Counted from the stretch's first letter, positions 9,568 to 19,167 are shown. The stretch: 40,034 nt of DNA from JAFANK01 sp036741695 (GCA_036741695.1 DAINRU010000021.1:1-40034), one strand, 5' to 3'. Notes: generated from the letters alone by a model not told the origin. Numbers and translations: made by a program.

Positions 9568-9598
9568 ACCACGCACCGTAATGCTTGAAGGAAACGAC

Positions 9599-10036
9599 AT
9601 GCCTCGCGCCCTCATCATCATCGTCTCGGCGGTCATCATCCTCACCGGATGCGTGCAAGAACGCGCCGCGATCAAACAACCCGCTCCGCCGGACCCCCTG
9701 GCTGACGGCCGATCCATCTTCCAGACGGGGAAGGATGCGGACGGGGTACAGATCGTCGCACAGCCGCCGCCACTCTACAACCGCTGCGCGGCATGTCATC
9801 GCGCTGACGGTTCGGGCAACGTCCATCTTCCCGGTGGTGCGGTAAGCGCTGACCTGCGACACCGCGCGCTCGTCACGGAGATGAAGCATCCGTATAATCT
9901 GGCGTTGCTCGAGCGCGCGATCGCGACGGGTATCGACAACGACGGAGAGAAGCTCGATCCAGTCATGCCGCGCTGGCGGCTCTCGGCGCGAGACCTGCAC
10001 GATGTCGCGCAGTATGTGCTCACGCAGCTCAAGTGA
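9599..10036 (+). CDS. Monohaem cytochrome c lipoprotein
   Basis: 145 residues. ATG 9599 is preferred because GAAGGA (9587-9592) precedes it; an upstream in-frame ATG at 9581 has no site. A lipoprotein signal MPRALIIIVSAVIILTGC ends in lipobox LTGC (lipid-bearing Cys18). The haem-binding motif CAACH is at 63-67 and a likely axial Met is Met123 in DPVMPRW, giving a class I cytochrome c fold anchored to a membrane on its periplasmic face. The electron partner is unknown. A link to the preceding barrel and propeller genes is only positional. Confidence 0.9.
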   Translation: MPRALIIIVSAVIILTGCVQERAAIKQPAPPDPLADGRSIFQTGKDADGVQIVAQPPPLYNRCAACHRADGSGNVHLPGGAVSADLRHRALVTEMKHPYNLALLERAIATGIDNDGEKLDPVMPRWRLSARDLHDVAQYVLTQLK

Positions 10037-10080
10037 GGCACAAGGTTCGGGCGTGAGCTCGCGGGAACGGTAGAGCGCCC

Positions 10081-11271
10081 ATGGACGACGTGTATATCAT
10101 CTCCGCCGTGCGCACGCCGATCGGACGCTTCGCGGGCGCCCTTAAGGACCTCACGCCCGTTGAACTCGGTGCGCATGCGATGCGGGCCGCAATGGATCGT
10201 GCCGGACTCAACGGCAAGCATCTCGACCTCTACGTCTTCGGCAATGTGCTGCGTGCTGGACACGGCCAGCTTTTGCCACGCCAGGCCGCGCTTCAGGCTG
10301 GGATACCGGACACCGTCGATGGCTATGCCGTCGACATGGTCTGCTCATCTGCGATGATGAGCGTGCATAGCGCCGCCAACGCGATACGCGTCGGCGACGC
10401 CGAGCTCGTCCTCGCCGGCGGCTTCGAATCCATGAGCCAGACCGGGTTCATGCTCTCACAGCGCGCACGCTGGGGGTACAAGACGCTGCTCGGATCGCCC
10501 GAGCAACTCATCGATGTCATGCAATTTGATGGTCTCACCGATCCAGTGAATGGCGAAGCGATGGGTTCTGAGACCGAGCGGCTAGCGCGCGAGCACGGCG
10601 TCACCCGCGCGGAGCTCGATGAGGTCGCGGCGCTGTCGCACGAGCGCTCGGCACAGGCGACAAAGCAAGAGATATTCGCTCGCGAGATCGCAGCCGTCGA
10701 GGTGACGACTAAGAAGGGCAAAGAACGCTTCGACCACGACGAGGGGATCCGCTCAGACACGACACTCGCGACGCTTGCGAAGCTTCGTCCGGCATTTGCC
10801 CCTGACGGCCTTTTGACCGCCGGAAACTCAAGTCAGATATCCGATGGCGCCGCCGCCATGCTGCTGGCGAGCAAGCACGCGATGGAGGTGCATGGCCTGC
10901 GTCCCATCGGCAAGATCCTCGGCGGTGCTTGGGCGGCCGGGCCGACCTGGCGCTTTCCCGAAGCGCCGATACCCGCCGTGCGCAAGCTCATCGACAAGCT
11001 CACGATGAAGCTGAGCGATTTCGATCTGTTCGAGAACAACGAAGCATTCGCGCTCAACAACTTGCTGTTCGAACGGCAGCTCGGCGTCGCACGCGATAAG
11101 CTCAACGTACACGGTGGGGCCATCGCGCTCGGCCATCCGATCGGAGCATCGGGCACGCGCCTCATCGTCACCCTGCTGAACGCGTTGCAAGAGCGTGATG
11201 CAACCTATGGATTGGCTGCACTCTGCCACGGCACTGGTGGCGCGACCGCGCTCGCGGTGGAACGGGTATAA
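10081..11271 (+). CDS. Thiolase (acetyl-CoA C-acetyltransferase)
   Basis: Cytosolic thiolase, 396 residues, joining or cleaving acyl-CoA units (acetoacetyl-CoA formation or beta-oxidation). Acyl-accepting Cys88 lies in VDMVCSSAMMSV, His352 in GHPIGASGTR, and the second catalytic Cys382 in LCHGTGGATALAVE. The CHGTGG loop differs from the common CIGGGMG/CGGGGMG form. NEAFALNN is the conserved NEAFA motif. The gene stands alone between an exported-protein run and a convergent gene, with a palindromic element just after its stop. Confidence 0.93.
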   Translation: MDDVYIISAVRTPIGRFAGALKDLTPVELGAHAMRAAMDRAGLNGKHLDLYVFGNVLRAGHGQLLPRQAALQAGIPDTVDGYAVDMVCSSAMMSVHSAANAIRVGDAELVLAGGFESMSQTGFMLSQRARWGYKTLLGSPEQLIDVMQFDGLTDPVNGEAMGSETERLAREHGVTRAELDEVAALSHERSAQATKQEIFAREIAAVEVTTKKGKERFDHDEGIRSDTTLATLAKLRPAFAPDGLLTAGNSSQISDGAAAMLLASKHAMEVHGLRPIGKILGGAWAAGPTWRFPEAPIPAVRKLIDKLTMKLSDFDLFENNEAFALNNLLFERQLGVARDKLNVHGGAIALGHPIGASGTRLIVTLLNALQERDATYGLAALCHGTGGATALAVERV

Positions 11272-11277
11272 AGCCGC

Positions 11278-11302
11278 ACTGACCTAAAGGTCGGTTGCTT
11301 CA
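11278..11302 (-). repeat. Palindromic element, diverged copy, between convergent genes
   Basis: On the minus strand this reads TGAAGCAACCGACC-TTTA-GGTC..., matching the element consensus with three differences in 25 bases. It lies 6 nt after the thiolase stop and 20 nt before the stop of the convergent DUF5916 gene, so its hairpin could also mark both mRNA 3' ends. Confidence 0.75.
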
Positions 11303-11321
11303 AGGCTCAGCGTATGGTCGT

Positions 11322-13586
11322 TCACGTTCCGACGCCGCCTTGTCCGATGTGCAATACGTACTTCACGATGAGCCGGTCGAGCGTCGCAGATGCGGCGGGC
11401 GAACCGAAGTCGATGTATAGCTCGTTGCCGCCGGCGAATTGGTCGTGGAACGACGCGGCGAAGTTCACGCCGGGGTAGGAGAACCCACCGGTGCCGCTGA
11501 TGGAGCGCAAACCAAGCGAGACGCTCGCATTTCGCCCGATATTCTCCCCAAACGTTAGCCGGCGCAGCCACTGGCTGTCGCTTTCACCCGAAAATGGCCG
11601 CTCGTCCGTGCCCGCCAGTTCGAACGAGACGTTGAAGCGGCTTGTGATCTGGCGTGCGATGGAGCCGCTGAACTGCTGCAGGTAGAATGGTGCATAGATG
11701 TTGCTGAGCGATCCGCAGAAGGCCGGATTTGGCGATGTCGTGGACACCGGTTGGGAGCACAGCGTCGCAAACGGCCCCCAGGAGTAGGACAGGGAGACCG
11801 GCTGTGCGCTGCTCTGCGCGTAACCGATGGAGACATGGCTGCTGTTGTAGGGCAGCGTTTGCGATTGGAAGTACTCCGGGTAGCCGCTGCTCGTCAGGAG
11901 TTCGCTGATCGACGGTCCGAAGTCGATCGCGACTAGGTCCTTGAACGTGACATTCAGATCTTCGGTCATCTCGGTGTAATGCACTTGACCGTTCGCATCG
12001 ACGTAGCGTTCCGCGGCGATGTATCCGCCGTATCGCTTGATGGATGAGTTAGGCGAGCCGACGCCCTGACCGCCGAAGTCTGCGTACGGCCCGCGCATAT
12101 CATTGAGCTGGGTGTAGCCGTCCACCGGGCTATACAAGGGCCCGATATACCGATAGCCGGCCTCGAATCCTGAGTACGGCATGTTGCGCGCGATGTCGAA
12201 CAGGAAGTTGCGCCCGAGGCTCGCATCGCCGATGTACGACCCCGTTTCGTCGCCATAGAGAAAGGATGACTCCCAGCCGCTGGCGAGATTCGCCTTGCGC
12301 GCACCGACTTCAAGAGTGTTGTCGTCGCACGTCAAAAGGGTGCCTGGGCAGGGAGTCACGCTGGTCCCGTCTTGGGTGTGGTGGGCGAGCACCCCATCGA
12401 CGTAGTAGCTGAAGTCCTGGTTGGCGGTCTTGTGATTAAAACCAAAGGCCTGGTCGTCGAAGCCGGGCCCTCCGACTGCCAGCAGACCGAGGGCATCGGA
12501 CCCTTCAGTCCCTTCGACCTTGCCGCCCCAGTTGAACGTGCCGATGCTGGGCGAGTAGAAGACCTCGTTCGGCGAACCACCTTCGATATAGTACATGGGG
12601 TTGGGATTGAGATACGGCGCGCCCTGAGAGAAAAACGGACGGTATTCGAACAGCTCGCGCTGGAATTGTTGTGGTGCGATGGTCTGCTGGTCGACTTCGA
12701 CGTTGGAGAAATCCGGGTCGATCGTCCCCACGAGCGCAAGGGTATTTGTGAACGGATAGGTTCCATCCGCTCCGAAGTTGCGGACCGGTTCCGGAGCGAA
12801 CGTGCCGCCTGTCTGCTGGAACTCGTTACGGTCGGAGCCGCTGCTCGACAGCGCGAAGATGTCGGCGTACGGTTTCGGCCGCGTCGACGAGGTGCTCACG
12901 TGCAGCCCCGTCAAGGCCGGCCAGTACGTGCTGTCGTCCGGGCCGCCCATCTTCGGGTTATATGCCCAGGTGAAATCCTCGTCCTTAGCGGCGACGTGAC
13001 GTTGCAGGTTGACTCGCCAGGATTGGACGGATCCGCCTGAGGAGCGAAGATCTTTGAGCGGGATGGCCATTTCCGCCGACCAGCCTCCCTGATGCATGCT
13101 GGCCGCTGCTTGCCAGGGAGGGTTGTAGCGGTTGGATTCGCTGGATTCCTGATAGCGCACGCCGCGCGGTGTTGTCTTGAACGTGTAGACGCGCGAGCCA
13201 TTACCGCTCGGGTCGATATTGATCTCGACTTGATCGTCAAGCTCTTCGCCGACGTTGTTGGTGGTCTGCGCAGCGACGATCGGCGCCGATGACTGGTCGC
13301 ACACAAATGCGACGTAGAGATACTTGGCGTCATACAAGAGGTACGCCGTCGTCGCCAACGCCGGCGCCGCCGGCTGCCGCGTCGTGTAGTTGTAGAAGTC
13401 TTTTGCGGTGACGCCCGTCTTCCACTGGGGATTGGACACGGTGCCGTCGAGGAGCAGCGGCTGCGACGCCTGGACGGCGGGGAAGGCGTTCGCTTTGTCG
13501 ACGAACGCCGCAGCCGGCAGGGGCGGCAGAGCCACCGCCACTGCGAGACCTAGACCCATGAACAACATAGAGCGCATCGCCTTCAC
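11322..13586 (-). CDS. Secreted CBM9-like/DUF5916 beta-barrel protein
   Basis: 754 residues with a signal peptide (MKAMRSMLFMGLGLAVAVALPPLPAAA). Residues about 40-230 resemble a family 9 carbohydrate-binding module (LLLDGTVSNPQWKTG, YLLYDAKYLYVAFVCDQ, VEINIDPSGNGSRVYTFKTTPRG, WSAEMAIPLKDL). The rest is a long beta-rich DUF5916-type region predicted to form an outer-membrane barrel (FSNVEVDQQTIAPQQFQRELFEYRPFFSQG...). The start is uncertain: GTG 13586 or ATG 13577 inside the same signal peptide. It lies 39 nt downstream of the M16 peptidase gene on the same strand, so the two are probably co-transcribed. A role in binding or handling peptides or glycans at the cell surface is only a guess. Confidence 0.87.
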   Translation of the reverse strand: MKAMRSMLFMGLGLAVAVALPPLPAAAFVDKANAFPAVQASQPLLLDGTVSNPQWKTGVTAKDFYNYTTRQPAAPALATTAYLLYDAKYLYVAFVCDQSSAPIVAAQTTNNVGEELDDQVEINIDPSGNGSRVYTFKTTPRGVRYQESSESNRYNPPWQAAASMHQGGWSAEMAIPLKDLRSSGGSVQSWRVNLQRHVAAKDEDFTWAYNPKMGGPDDSTYWPALTGLHVSTSSTRPKPYADIFALSSSGSDRNEFQQTGGTFAPEPVRNFGADGTYPFTNTLALVGTIDPDFSNVEVDQQTIAPQQFQRELFEYRPFFSQGAPYLNPNPMYYIEGGSPNEVFYSPSIGTFNWGGKVEGTEGSDALGLLAVGGPGFDDQAFGFNHKTANQDFSYYVDGVLAHHTQDGTSVTPCPGTLLTCDDNTLEVGARKANLASGWESSFLYGDETGSYIGDASLGRNFLFDIARNMPYSGFEAGYRYIGPLYSPVDGYTQLNDMRGPYADFGGQGVGSPNSSIKRYGGYIAAERYVDANGQVHYTEMTEDLNVTFKDLVAIDFGPSISELLTSSGYPEYFQSQTLPYNSSHVSIGYAQSSAQPVSLSYSWGPFATLCSQPVSTTSPNPAFCGSLSNIYAPFYLQQFSGSIARQITSRFNVSFELAGTDERPFSGESDSQWLRRLTFGENIGRNASVSLGLRSISGTGGFSYPGVNFAASFHDQFAGGNELYIDFGSPAASATLDRLIVKYVLHIGQGGVGT

Positions 13587-13625
13587 GTATGCACGTATCC
13601 ATCCGTCGGGAAGGTCTTCAGCGCG

Positions 13626-16292
13626 TTATTGCGGCGGCGGTCCCTCCGTGACCTGGGCAAATCCATCGGGGCGTATCCACTTCGCAAACGCCGCTTGCAC
13701 CTGTTCGGCCGTCACCGTCGAATAGCGCCGCGCGGCGATCTCAGGCTCGTCGAGCGGGAGCTGGGCTATGGAACGCGACAGCAGCCCGCGCGCGATCGTC
13801 TCCTCGCTTGCCTCGCTCAAGGGGATCTCGTGCAGCAGCAGCGCCTTGGCGATCTGCAGCTCGGTAGCACTCACAGGCGCCGTCTGCATCGCCTTGACGT
13901 CGCGCACGATGATACTGCGCGTCTTGCTGACGTTCTGTGGATCCGAGCCGAAATAAACCGCGTAGGTGGAACGCGTCTTGCCCACGTCGAGGCTATTGCT
14001 CACCTGATAGGCGAGGCCGGCCTCGGCGCGGACGTCCTTGTAGAGCCGCGTCGCATAGAACCCGCCACCGAGCACGTTGTCGCCCACTTGCAGGGCATAG
14101 TAGTCGTCATCCGATCGCGTCACGCCGATGGTCTCGGCAAGGGTCACCGCGTCCTGGACACGCTGCGCGTTGGGCACGTTGACGGACGAGGCAGCGCTCT
14201 GCGGCACCGGTGGTAGCTGGGTTTGGGGCTGCGGCCCGGTCGCCGCCCAGGCGCCGAACCACTTGCTGATGCTCGCCTCTGCCTGGTCGGGCGTGACGTC
14301 CCCGATGACCACGATCGTGGTCATATCGGGGCGGAAGACGTTCGCGTAGTAGCTCTTCACGTCGTCGAGGCCAAGCGCACTGACCGTCGCCGGCGTCGCC
14401 TCGCGTTGCGTCGGGTCGTCCTTGGGGTAGAGCGCAGTACCGAGCGCGCGGCTGGCGAGGTATTGCGGCGTCTGCAACTCGCCTTTGAGCGCATAGGCGA
14501 GCTGCTGTTGGACGATCGTGAAGTTCTTTTCCGGCAGCGCGGGGTGGAGTTCGTTGTCGGCGAGCAGCTCGACGCCGCGATCGAAGTCAGCTGCCGGCAC
14601 CGCGAGCGAGAAGTCGGCTCCTGCGCTCTCCGAGGCTGCGATGTCATCGAGCGCACTTTGGAACGCGAGCCGGTCGCGCGTCTGCGTTCCATAGGAGAAG
14701 AGCTCGTCGAGGACTGCCGAGACGCCCTCCTTGCCTGGAGGAGATTCAAGGTCCGGATTGGACTTGACGCGGCCGATGATGGTCACGGTGGGAGAGACGG
14801 TCTCGTTTTGGACGATAAGATGGATCTTGTTGGACAGCACCTTGTCGGTGGGCGAGATATTCGACTGCGGCACGCTGACTTGCGCAAGCACATCGCTCGC
14901 CCAATCGGGCAGCTCGACCGCCGTGGTCTGCTTGGGAACGAACGATTCGCTGCCGCCAAACCCCTTGCTCGCGACCGGCTTGCCCGAGGGGTGCGGCGTC
15001 AAGAGCGCCACCGTGGCGGTGGTATTGACGAGATAGCGGCGGCCCACGCGGTCGACGTCCGCCTTGCTGACCTTCGCGTATGCCGCGACCTCGTCGTCGG
15101 GAGACGACGCGCCCTGCACGGCAAGGGCTTCAGACCATGCATCGGCCAAGCCGCTGATGGAGTTCTCGTTGAACTCGGTTTGCGCGATGAGCTGCCGCTT
15201 CGACGCTTCGACCAAGTCCGCGGGCATCCCGTTCTTGACGTAATCCGCGATGACGGCTTCGAGACGCCGCGCGAACGACGCGGCGTCCGTATTGCCATTG
15301 ACCGCACCGAAGGCGAACCCCGTGGTGGCCTGCGGCAGCGCAGCGTTCAACGAGAAACTCGCGAAGAGCGCCTCGCCGGTCACGCCCAGCTCGTAGAGAG
15401 CGCCTCGTTCGCTCCCAAGCGCGTTGCCCAGGACCTGCGCGGCCGCGTAGTCCGGGCTCGAGTACCCGGGAAGACGATAGGCGACGATGGACAACGGCAC
15501 GCTATAGTCGGACTCGAGCTCGATGCGCGCGGGCTTGAGCGGCTGCAAGTGCACGGCTGGGCGCGCCGGCAGTCGCTTGCTCGGGATGGCGCCGAAGTAT
15601 TGCTGAACCTTGGCGAGGACGGCTTGCGGATCGACGTCGCCCGTGATGACGAGGATCGCGTTATTGGGGTGGTACCAGGCGTCGTAGAATGACTTGAGCA
15701 TTGCGCCGGTCGTCTTCTGGAACGAGGGGCGCGTGCCGAGCGCGTCGTGCTCGTATGGCGTTCCCGCGAAGAGCTGCGCTCGCGCGGCTGCGAGGAATTT
15801 GTAGATCGGGTTGGAGAGGTCGCTTGCGACTTCTTGCTCGATGGCTCCGCGCTCTTGCGCCCACTCGGCGTCTGAGTCGACCACGCCTCGCATGCGGATG
15901 GACTCGATGTGCAAGACGATATCCAGGTCGCTCGCCGGTACGGTGTAGGTGTATTGCGTGACGGTGTCTTGCGTCTGGGCGTCCATTTCGCCGCCCATGC
16001 TTGCGCTGATGTCTGCGAGCTGGAACGTGGAGAGACCGGTGCTGCTGCGGAACATCATGTGCTCCTGCGCGTGCGCCATGCCCGGGAATCCTACTGGAGC
16101 CTCTGCCGAGCCCACGAGGTAGTTGACCTCGGTGGAGACGACCGGGGCGAGCGGGTCGCGGATGATGACCACACGCAATCCGTTGGCGAGTGTCGAGCGC
16201 GTGACCCCAACCTCCTCGCTGGACGACGATGGGAGGGCAGCAGTCAACAGGACCACCGCCAAAGCGGCGACGGCGGAGATAGCAAATCGCAT
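13626..16292 (-). CDS. M16-family zinc metallopeptidase, exported, two-repeat
   Basis: 888 residues from ATG 16292, chosen because AAGGAA lies just upstream and a signal peptide follows (MRFAISAVAALAVVLLTAALPSSSS). The frame stays open further upstream but with non-protein-like sequence. The inverted zinc motif HxxEH is H74-A-Q-E77-H78; a downstream acidic ligand is expected in ERGAIEQEV. Two M16 repeats are present: the first catalytic, the second (from about 470) without the zinc motif, the usual clam-shell arrangement. Such proteins degrade peptides in the periplasm. It is divergent from nagZ across a 137-nt intergenic region that holds both promoters but no motif I can name. Confidence 0.92.
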   Translation of the reverse strand: MRFAISAVAALAVVLLTAALPSSSSEEVGVTRSTLANGLRVVIIRDPLAPVVSTEVNYLVGSAEAPVGFPGMAHAQEHMMFRSSTGLSTFQLADISASMGGEMDAQTQDTVTQYTYTVPASDLDIVLHIESIRMRGVVDSDAEWAQERGAIEQEVASDLSNPIYKFLAAARAQLFAGTPYEHDALGTRPSFQKTTGAMLKSFYDAWYHPNNAILVITGDVDPQAVLAKVQQYFGAIPSKRLPARPAVHLQPLKPARIELESDYSVPLSIVAYRLPGYSSPDYAAAQVLGNALGSERGALYELGVTGEALFASFSLNAALPQATTGFAFGAVNGNTDAASFARRLEAVIADYVKNGMPADLVEASKRQLIAQTEFNENSISGLADAWSEALAVQGASSPDDEVAAYAKVSKADVDRVGRRYLVNTTATVALLTPHPSGKPVASKGFGGSESFVPKQTTAVELPDWASDVLAQVSVPQSNISPTDKVLSNKIHLIVQNETVSPTVTIIGRVKSNPDLESPPGKEGVSAVLDELFSYGTQTRDRLAFQSALDDIAASESAGADFSLAVPAADFDRGVELLADNELHPALPEKNFTIVQQQLAYALKGELQTPQYLASRALGTALYPKDDPTQREATPATVSALGLDDVKSYYANVFRPDMTTIVVIGDVTPDQAEASISKWFGAWAATGPQPQTQLPPVPQSAASSVNVPNAQRVQDAVTLAETIGVTRSDDDYYALQVGDNVLGGGFYATRLYKDVRAEAGLAYQVSNSLDVGKTRSTYAVYFGSDPQNVSKTRSIIVRDVKAMQTAPVSATELQIAKALLLHEIPLSEASEETIARGLLSRSIAQLPLDEPEIAARRYSTVTAEQVQAAFAKWIRPDGFAQVTEGPPPQ

Positions 16293-16429
16293 GGGTTTCC
16301 TTCTCGTGGTGTGCAGTGTGGGTCGAACGCGTGCCGGTGTGGCGCGCATGGGCGCGTGCTCGGACGCTTCGCCCGCGCCGTGGCGACAAACCTTCAGGTG
16401 GGTCAGTGCTGTGACACGAGGGCCTTTCG

Positions 16430-18091
16430 ATGCGATTCGAAGGTGGAACGCTGAATTTCGCTGTAGCCGCCCGCATGGCAGCAGATGACGTCGCAGCCCG
16501 CGCAGGCGAGCTATTCGTGTTCGGCTTTGAGGGTACAAAGGCCGACGATGTGCCGGCCGAGCTCATCGCGCGGTCGGCAGGCGTCATCTTGTTCCGGCGC
16601 AACATCGAAAGCACTGGACAGCTCGGCATGCTCACGAGCGCCATCCGTTCGGCGTCGCGTCCGGGTGGTCTCGCGCCGCTTGTCGCCATCGATCAGGAGG
16701 GCGGCACGGTGTCTCGGCTTGCTGGTATCGGCACGACGACGCCATCGGCCATGGCGCTTGGCGCGGTGGGCGACGTCAGCGTTACCGAGTCGATGTACCG
16801 GCTTATCGGCGACGAGCTGACCGCGCTCGGAGTGAACGTCGACTTGGCACCGGTGGCAGACGTCAACAACAATCCGGACAATCCCGTGGTGGGCACGCGA
16901 TCGTTCGGCGACGATCCACATGCAGTAGCCCGACACGTGCGCGCAGGCATCCGCGGGCTGCGCAAAGCTGCCGTCGCAGCAACCGCCAAGCATTTCCCGG
17001 GGCATGGTGACACGACGATCGACTCCCATGTCGATCTGCCCAGCATTCCCCACGATCTTGGGCGCATGCGCGATCTCGAGCTCATCCCGTTCGCTGCCGC
17101 CGTGGCCGAGAAGGTCGACGTGATCATGACCGCTCACGTGCTCTTTCCCGCAGTTGAGCGCGCCGGGGTCCCGGCGACGCTGTCACGGCCCATCCTCACC
17201 GGCTTGCTTCGCGACGAGATGGGCTTCGACGGCGTGATCTGCTCGGATTGCATGGAGATGAGCGCGATCGCCGAGCGCTTCACGCCTGCCGAGGCGGCGG
17301 TCAGGTCCATCGCCGCCGGTGCTGACCTCGTGCTTTTCTCGCATACGGTCGAGGCGCTGCGCGCCGCGCAGGCAGCCGTCACCGCCGCTGTAGCTGACGG
17401 CCGGCTGGCCCCCGACCAGGTGCGGCGCAGTCTCGAGCGCGTTCGCGCGCTGCGCGAGCGTCTGGCCAGTCGACCACGCCCGCCGATCTCGGACGAGCGC
17501 GCATTGCAGTCCGTGGGAAGCGAAGCGCACCATAACGCAGCGCTCGACGCAGCGCGGCGTTCGATCACGTTCATCCGGGATCCAAAGGGGGTCTTACCCC
17601 TCGCGCTCGGAGCGGGTGAGAAGGTGCTCGTCGTACAGTTCGCAGGCGCCGCGGGAAGCGGCGTTGAGGATCCTGAAGGCGGCGCGCCTCACGGCCGCTA
17701 CGTCACCGTCATCGGCCGGGCACTCGCAGCGGGTCCGGCTCGCGTGCACGAGCAGGTGCGCAGCCTCGATCCCGCCGGACACGAATACAAGCAGCTGCTG
17801 ATGGCTGCGGGAACCGCCAACGCCATCGTCGCGGTGACGTCGCGGGCCAAACAGCATCCATTGCAAGCACGCGCGGTCGCCGATCTCGCGATGCTCGGCA
17901 AGCGCATGGTCGTCATCGCCGGACGCGAACCCTACGATGCTGACGTGCTGCCGCCCGAGGTCACCGTCCTCGCGAGCTTCGGCGAGGATGCGAACGCGAT
18001 GCGCGCGGCGGCGGACGTGGTGCTGGGTGCGACGGTCGCGCGCGGCACCTTGCCCGTGCGGCTCGCGAGCGCGGCGAGCGCCGCGCAGTGA
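16430..18091 (+). CDS. nagZ: Beta-N-acetylglucosaminidase NagZ (GH3) with C-terminal domain
   Basis: Removes GlcNAc from GlcNAc-anhydroMurNAc(-peptides) in peptidoglycan recycling. 553 residues: GH3 barrel about 25-345 with the NagZ signature KHFPGHGDTTIDSH (187-200), whose His/Asp pair is characteristic, and nucleophile Asp in GVICSDCMEM. A C-terminal alpha/beta domain (about 370-553) resembles that of two-domain NagZ such as B. subtilis YbbD. No signal peptide, so cytosolic. Start ATG 16430 has GAGGG 7 nt upstream; ATG 16475 is an alternative. Its TGA overlaps the next gene's GTG start, so translation is coupled to the serine hydrolase. Confidence 0.93.
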   Translation: MRFEGGTLNFAVAARMAADDVAARAGELFVFGFEGTKADDVPAELIARSAGVILFRRNIESTGQLGMLTSAIRSASRPGGLAPLVAIDQEGGTVSRLAGIGTTTPSAMALGAVGDVSVTESMYRLIGDELTALGVNVDLAPVADVNNNPDNPVVGTRSFGDDPHAVARHVRAGIRGLRKAAVAATAKHFPGHGDTTIDSHVDLPSIPHDLGRMRDLELIPFAAAVAEKVDVIMTAHVLFPAVERAGVPATLSRPILTGLLRDEMGFDGVICSDCMEMSAIAERFTPAEAAVRSIAAGADLVLFSHTVEALRAAQAAVTAAVADGRLAPDQVRRSLERVRALRERLASRPRPPISDERALQSVGSEAHHNAALDAARRSITFIRDPKGVLPLALGAGEKVLVVQFAGAAGSGVEDPEGGAPHGRYVTVIGRALAAGPARVHEQVRSLDPAGHEYKQLLMAAGTANAIVAVTSRAKQHPLQARAVADLAMLGKRMVVIAGREPYDADVLPPEVTVLASFGEDANAMRAAADVVLGATVARGTLPVRLASAASAAQ

Positions 18092-19167
18092 CACCTACGA
18101 CGAAGCAAACGCAGCAAACGCCGTTTCCCCGCGCGACGCGCGTCGTCGAGCAGTCGATAGGCGACATCTGCGCCGCTGCAGTCCTGCACGTCCGCCATCA
18201 GGGCGAGGTCGCGTACGACGCTGCGTTCGGCACGCGCCTCCCCGGCGGTGAGAACGTGTCGGGCGATTCGATCTTCGATCTGGCCTCGATCACGAAGCTG
18301 TACGTGGGCACGGCGCTTCTCGTGCTCCACGACGAACGCCGCATCGCCCTCGATGACGTCATCGTCGACGTCATCCCTGAGTTCGCCGGGCTCGACCAAC
18401 GCCGGCAGACGGTGACGTATCGCCACCTGCTCACCCACACCTCGGGTCTGCCCGCGCACGTGAACTTCCGCGACGAACTGGGGGCGGGCGCTGTGATCGC
18501 CCGTGTCTGCAATACGCCGCTCTCCGCTGCCCCCGGCACGCAGGTCACCTATAGCGACCTCGGCTTCATGCTTGCAGGCGAGGCCGTCGCCAGGATCGCG
18601 CATGCTCCGCTGGACGACGCGCTGCGCCAACTCGTCTTACATCCACTCGACCTTGCGGACACATGTTACCGCCCGCAGGCTGCGCTTGTGCCTCGCATCG
18701 TCTGCACGGAACGGGATGACTGGCGCAAACGGTTGCTATGCGGCGACGTGCACGACGAGAACTGCTGGGCCATGGGCGGGATTGCCGGGCATGCCGGCCT
18801 GTTCGGCACCGCGCGCGACACCGCGCGCCTGGCTGAGATGTATCGTCTTGGCGGCGCGGTGGGCCGGCACCGGACGCTGCAGCGGCCGACGGCCAACGAG
18901 GCGACGCGCGAGCAAGCGGTGGGAAACGACGAACGCCGCGGCCTGGCCTGGGCTATCAAGGCCAGCGACCGCCACTCCAGCGGCTCGCGCCTTTCGCCGG
19001 ACTCCTACGGCCACACAGGATACACCGGCACCTCGGTCTGGGTCGATCCTCCGCGTGCGCTTACGGTCGTGCTGTTCACCAACCGCGTGTTCTACGGCCG
19101 CGAGCCCGAACCGATCCGCGCTCTGCGCGCGGCGGTGCACGACGCGGTCGTCGAGGACATTGGATGA
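18088..19167 (+). CDS. Beta-lactamase-fold serine hydrolase, probable AmiE/YbbE-like muropeptide amidase
   Basis: 359 residues, GTG start overlapping the nagZ stop by 4 nt; its own stop overlaps the anmK start by 4 nt. Class C beta-lactamase/esterase fold: S67-I-T-K70 is the SxxK nucleophile motif, Y155-S-D157 replaces YxN, and HTG (in GHTGYTGTSVW) replaces KTG. In B. subtilis the MurNAc-rescue cluster has nagZ (ybbD) beside amiE (ybbE), a serine hydrolase of this fold that cleaves MurNAc-L-Ala bonds. Placement between nagZ and anmK supports the same role here. Unlike the Bacillus protein it has no signal peptide. Fold is sure; substrate is inferred. Confidence 0.85.
   Translation: MTPTTKQTQQTPFPRATRVVEQSIGDICAAAVLHVRHQGEVAYDAAFGTRLPGGENVSGDSIFDLASITKLYVGTALLVLHDERRIALDDVIVDVIPEFAGLDQRRQTVTYRHLLTHTSGLPAHVNFRDELGAGAVIARVCNTPLSAAPGTQVTYSDLGFMLAGEAVARIAHAPLDDALRQLVLHPLDLADTCYRPQAALVPRIVCTERDDWRKRLLCGDVHDENCWAMGGIAGHAGLFGTARDTARLAEMYRLGGAVGRHRTLQRPTANEATREQAVGNDERRGLAWAIKASDRHSSGSRLSPDSYGHTGYTGTSVWVDPPRALTVVLFTNRVFYGREPEPIRALRAAVHDAVVEDIG

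Noticed and set aside
14223..15692. A 489-codon open frame antisense to the M16 peptidase
   Set aside because: Arg/Asp/Gly-rich low-complexity translation typical of the GC-rich complementary strand; the M16 gene on the other strand has clear motifs over the same bases.
16380..16412. ACCTTCAGGT upstream of nagZ as a seventh palindromic element
   Set aside because: Only the 10-base core matches; flanks match about half the positions and the outer stem is lost. It could be a relic but is not distinguishable from chance.
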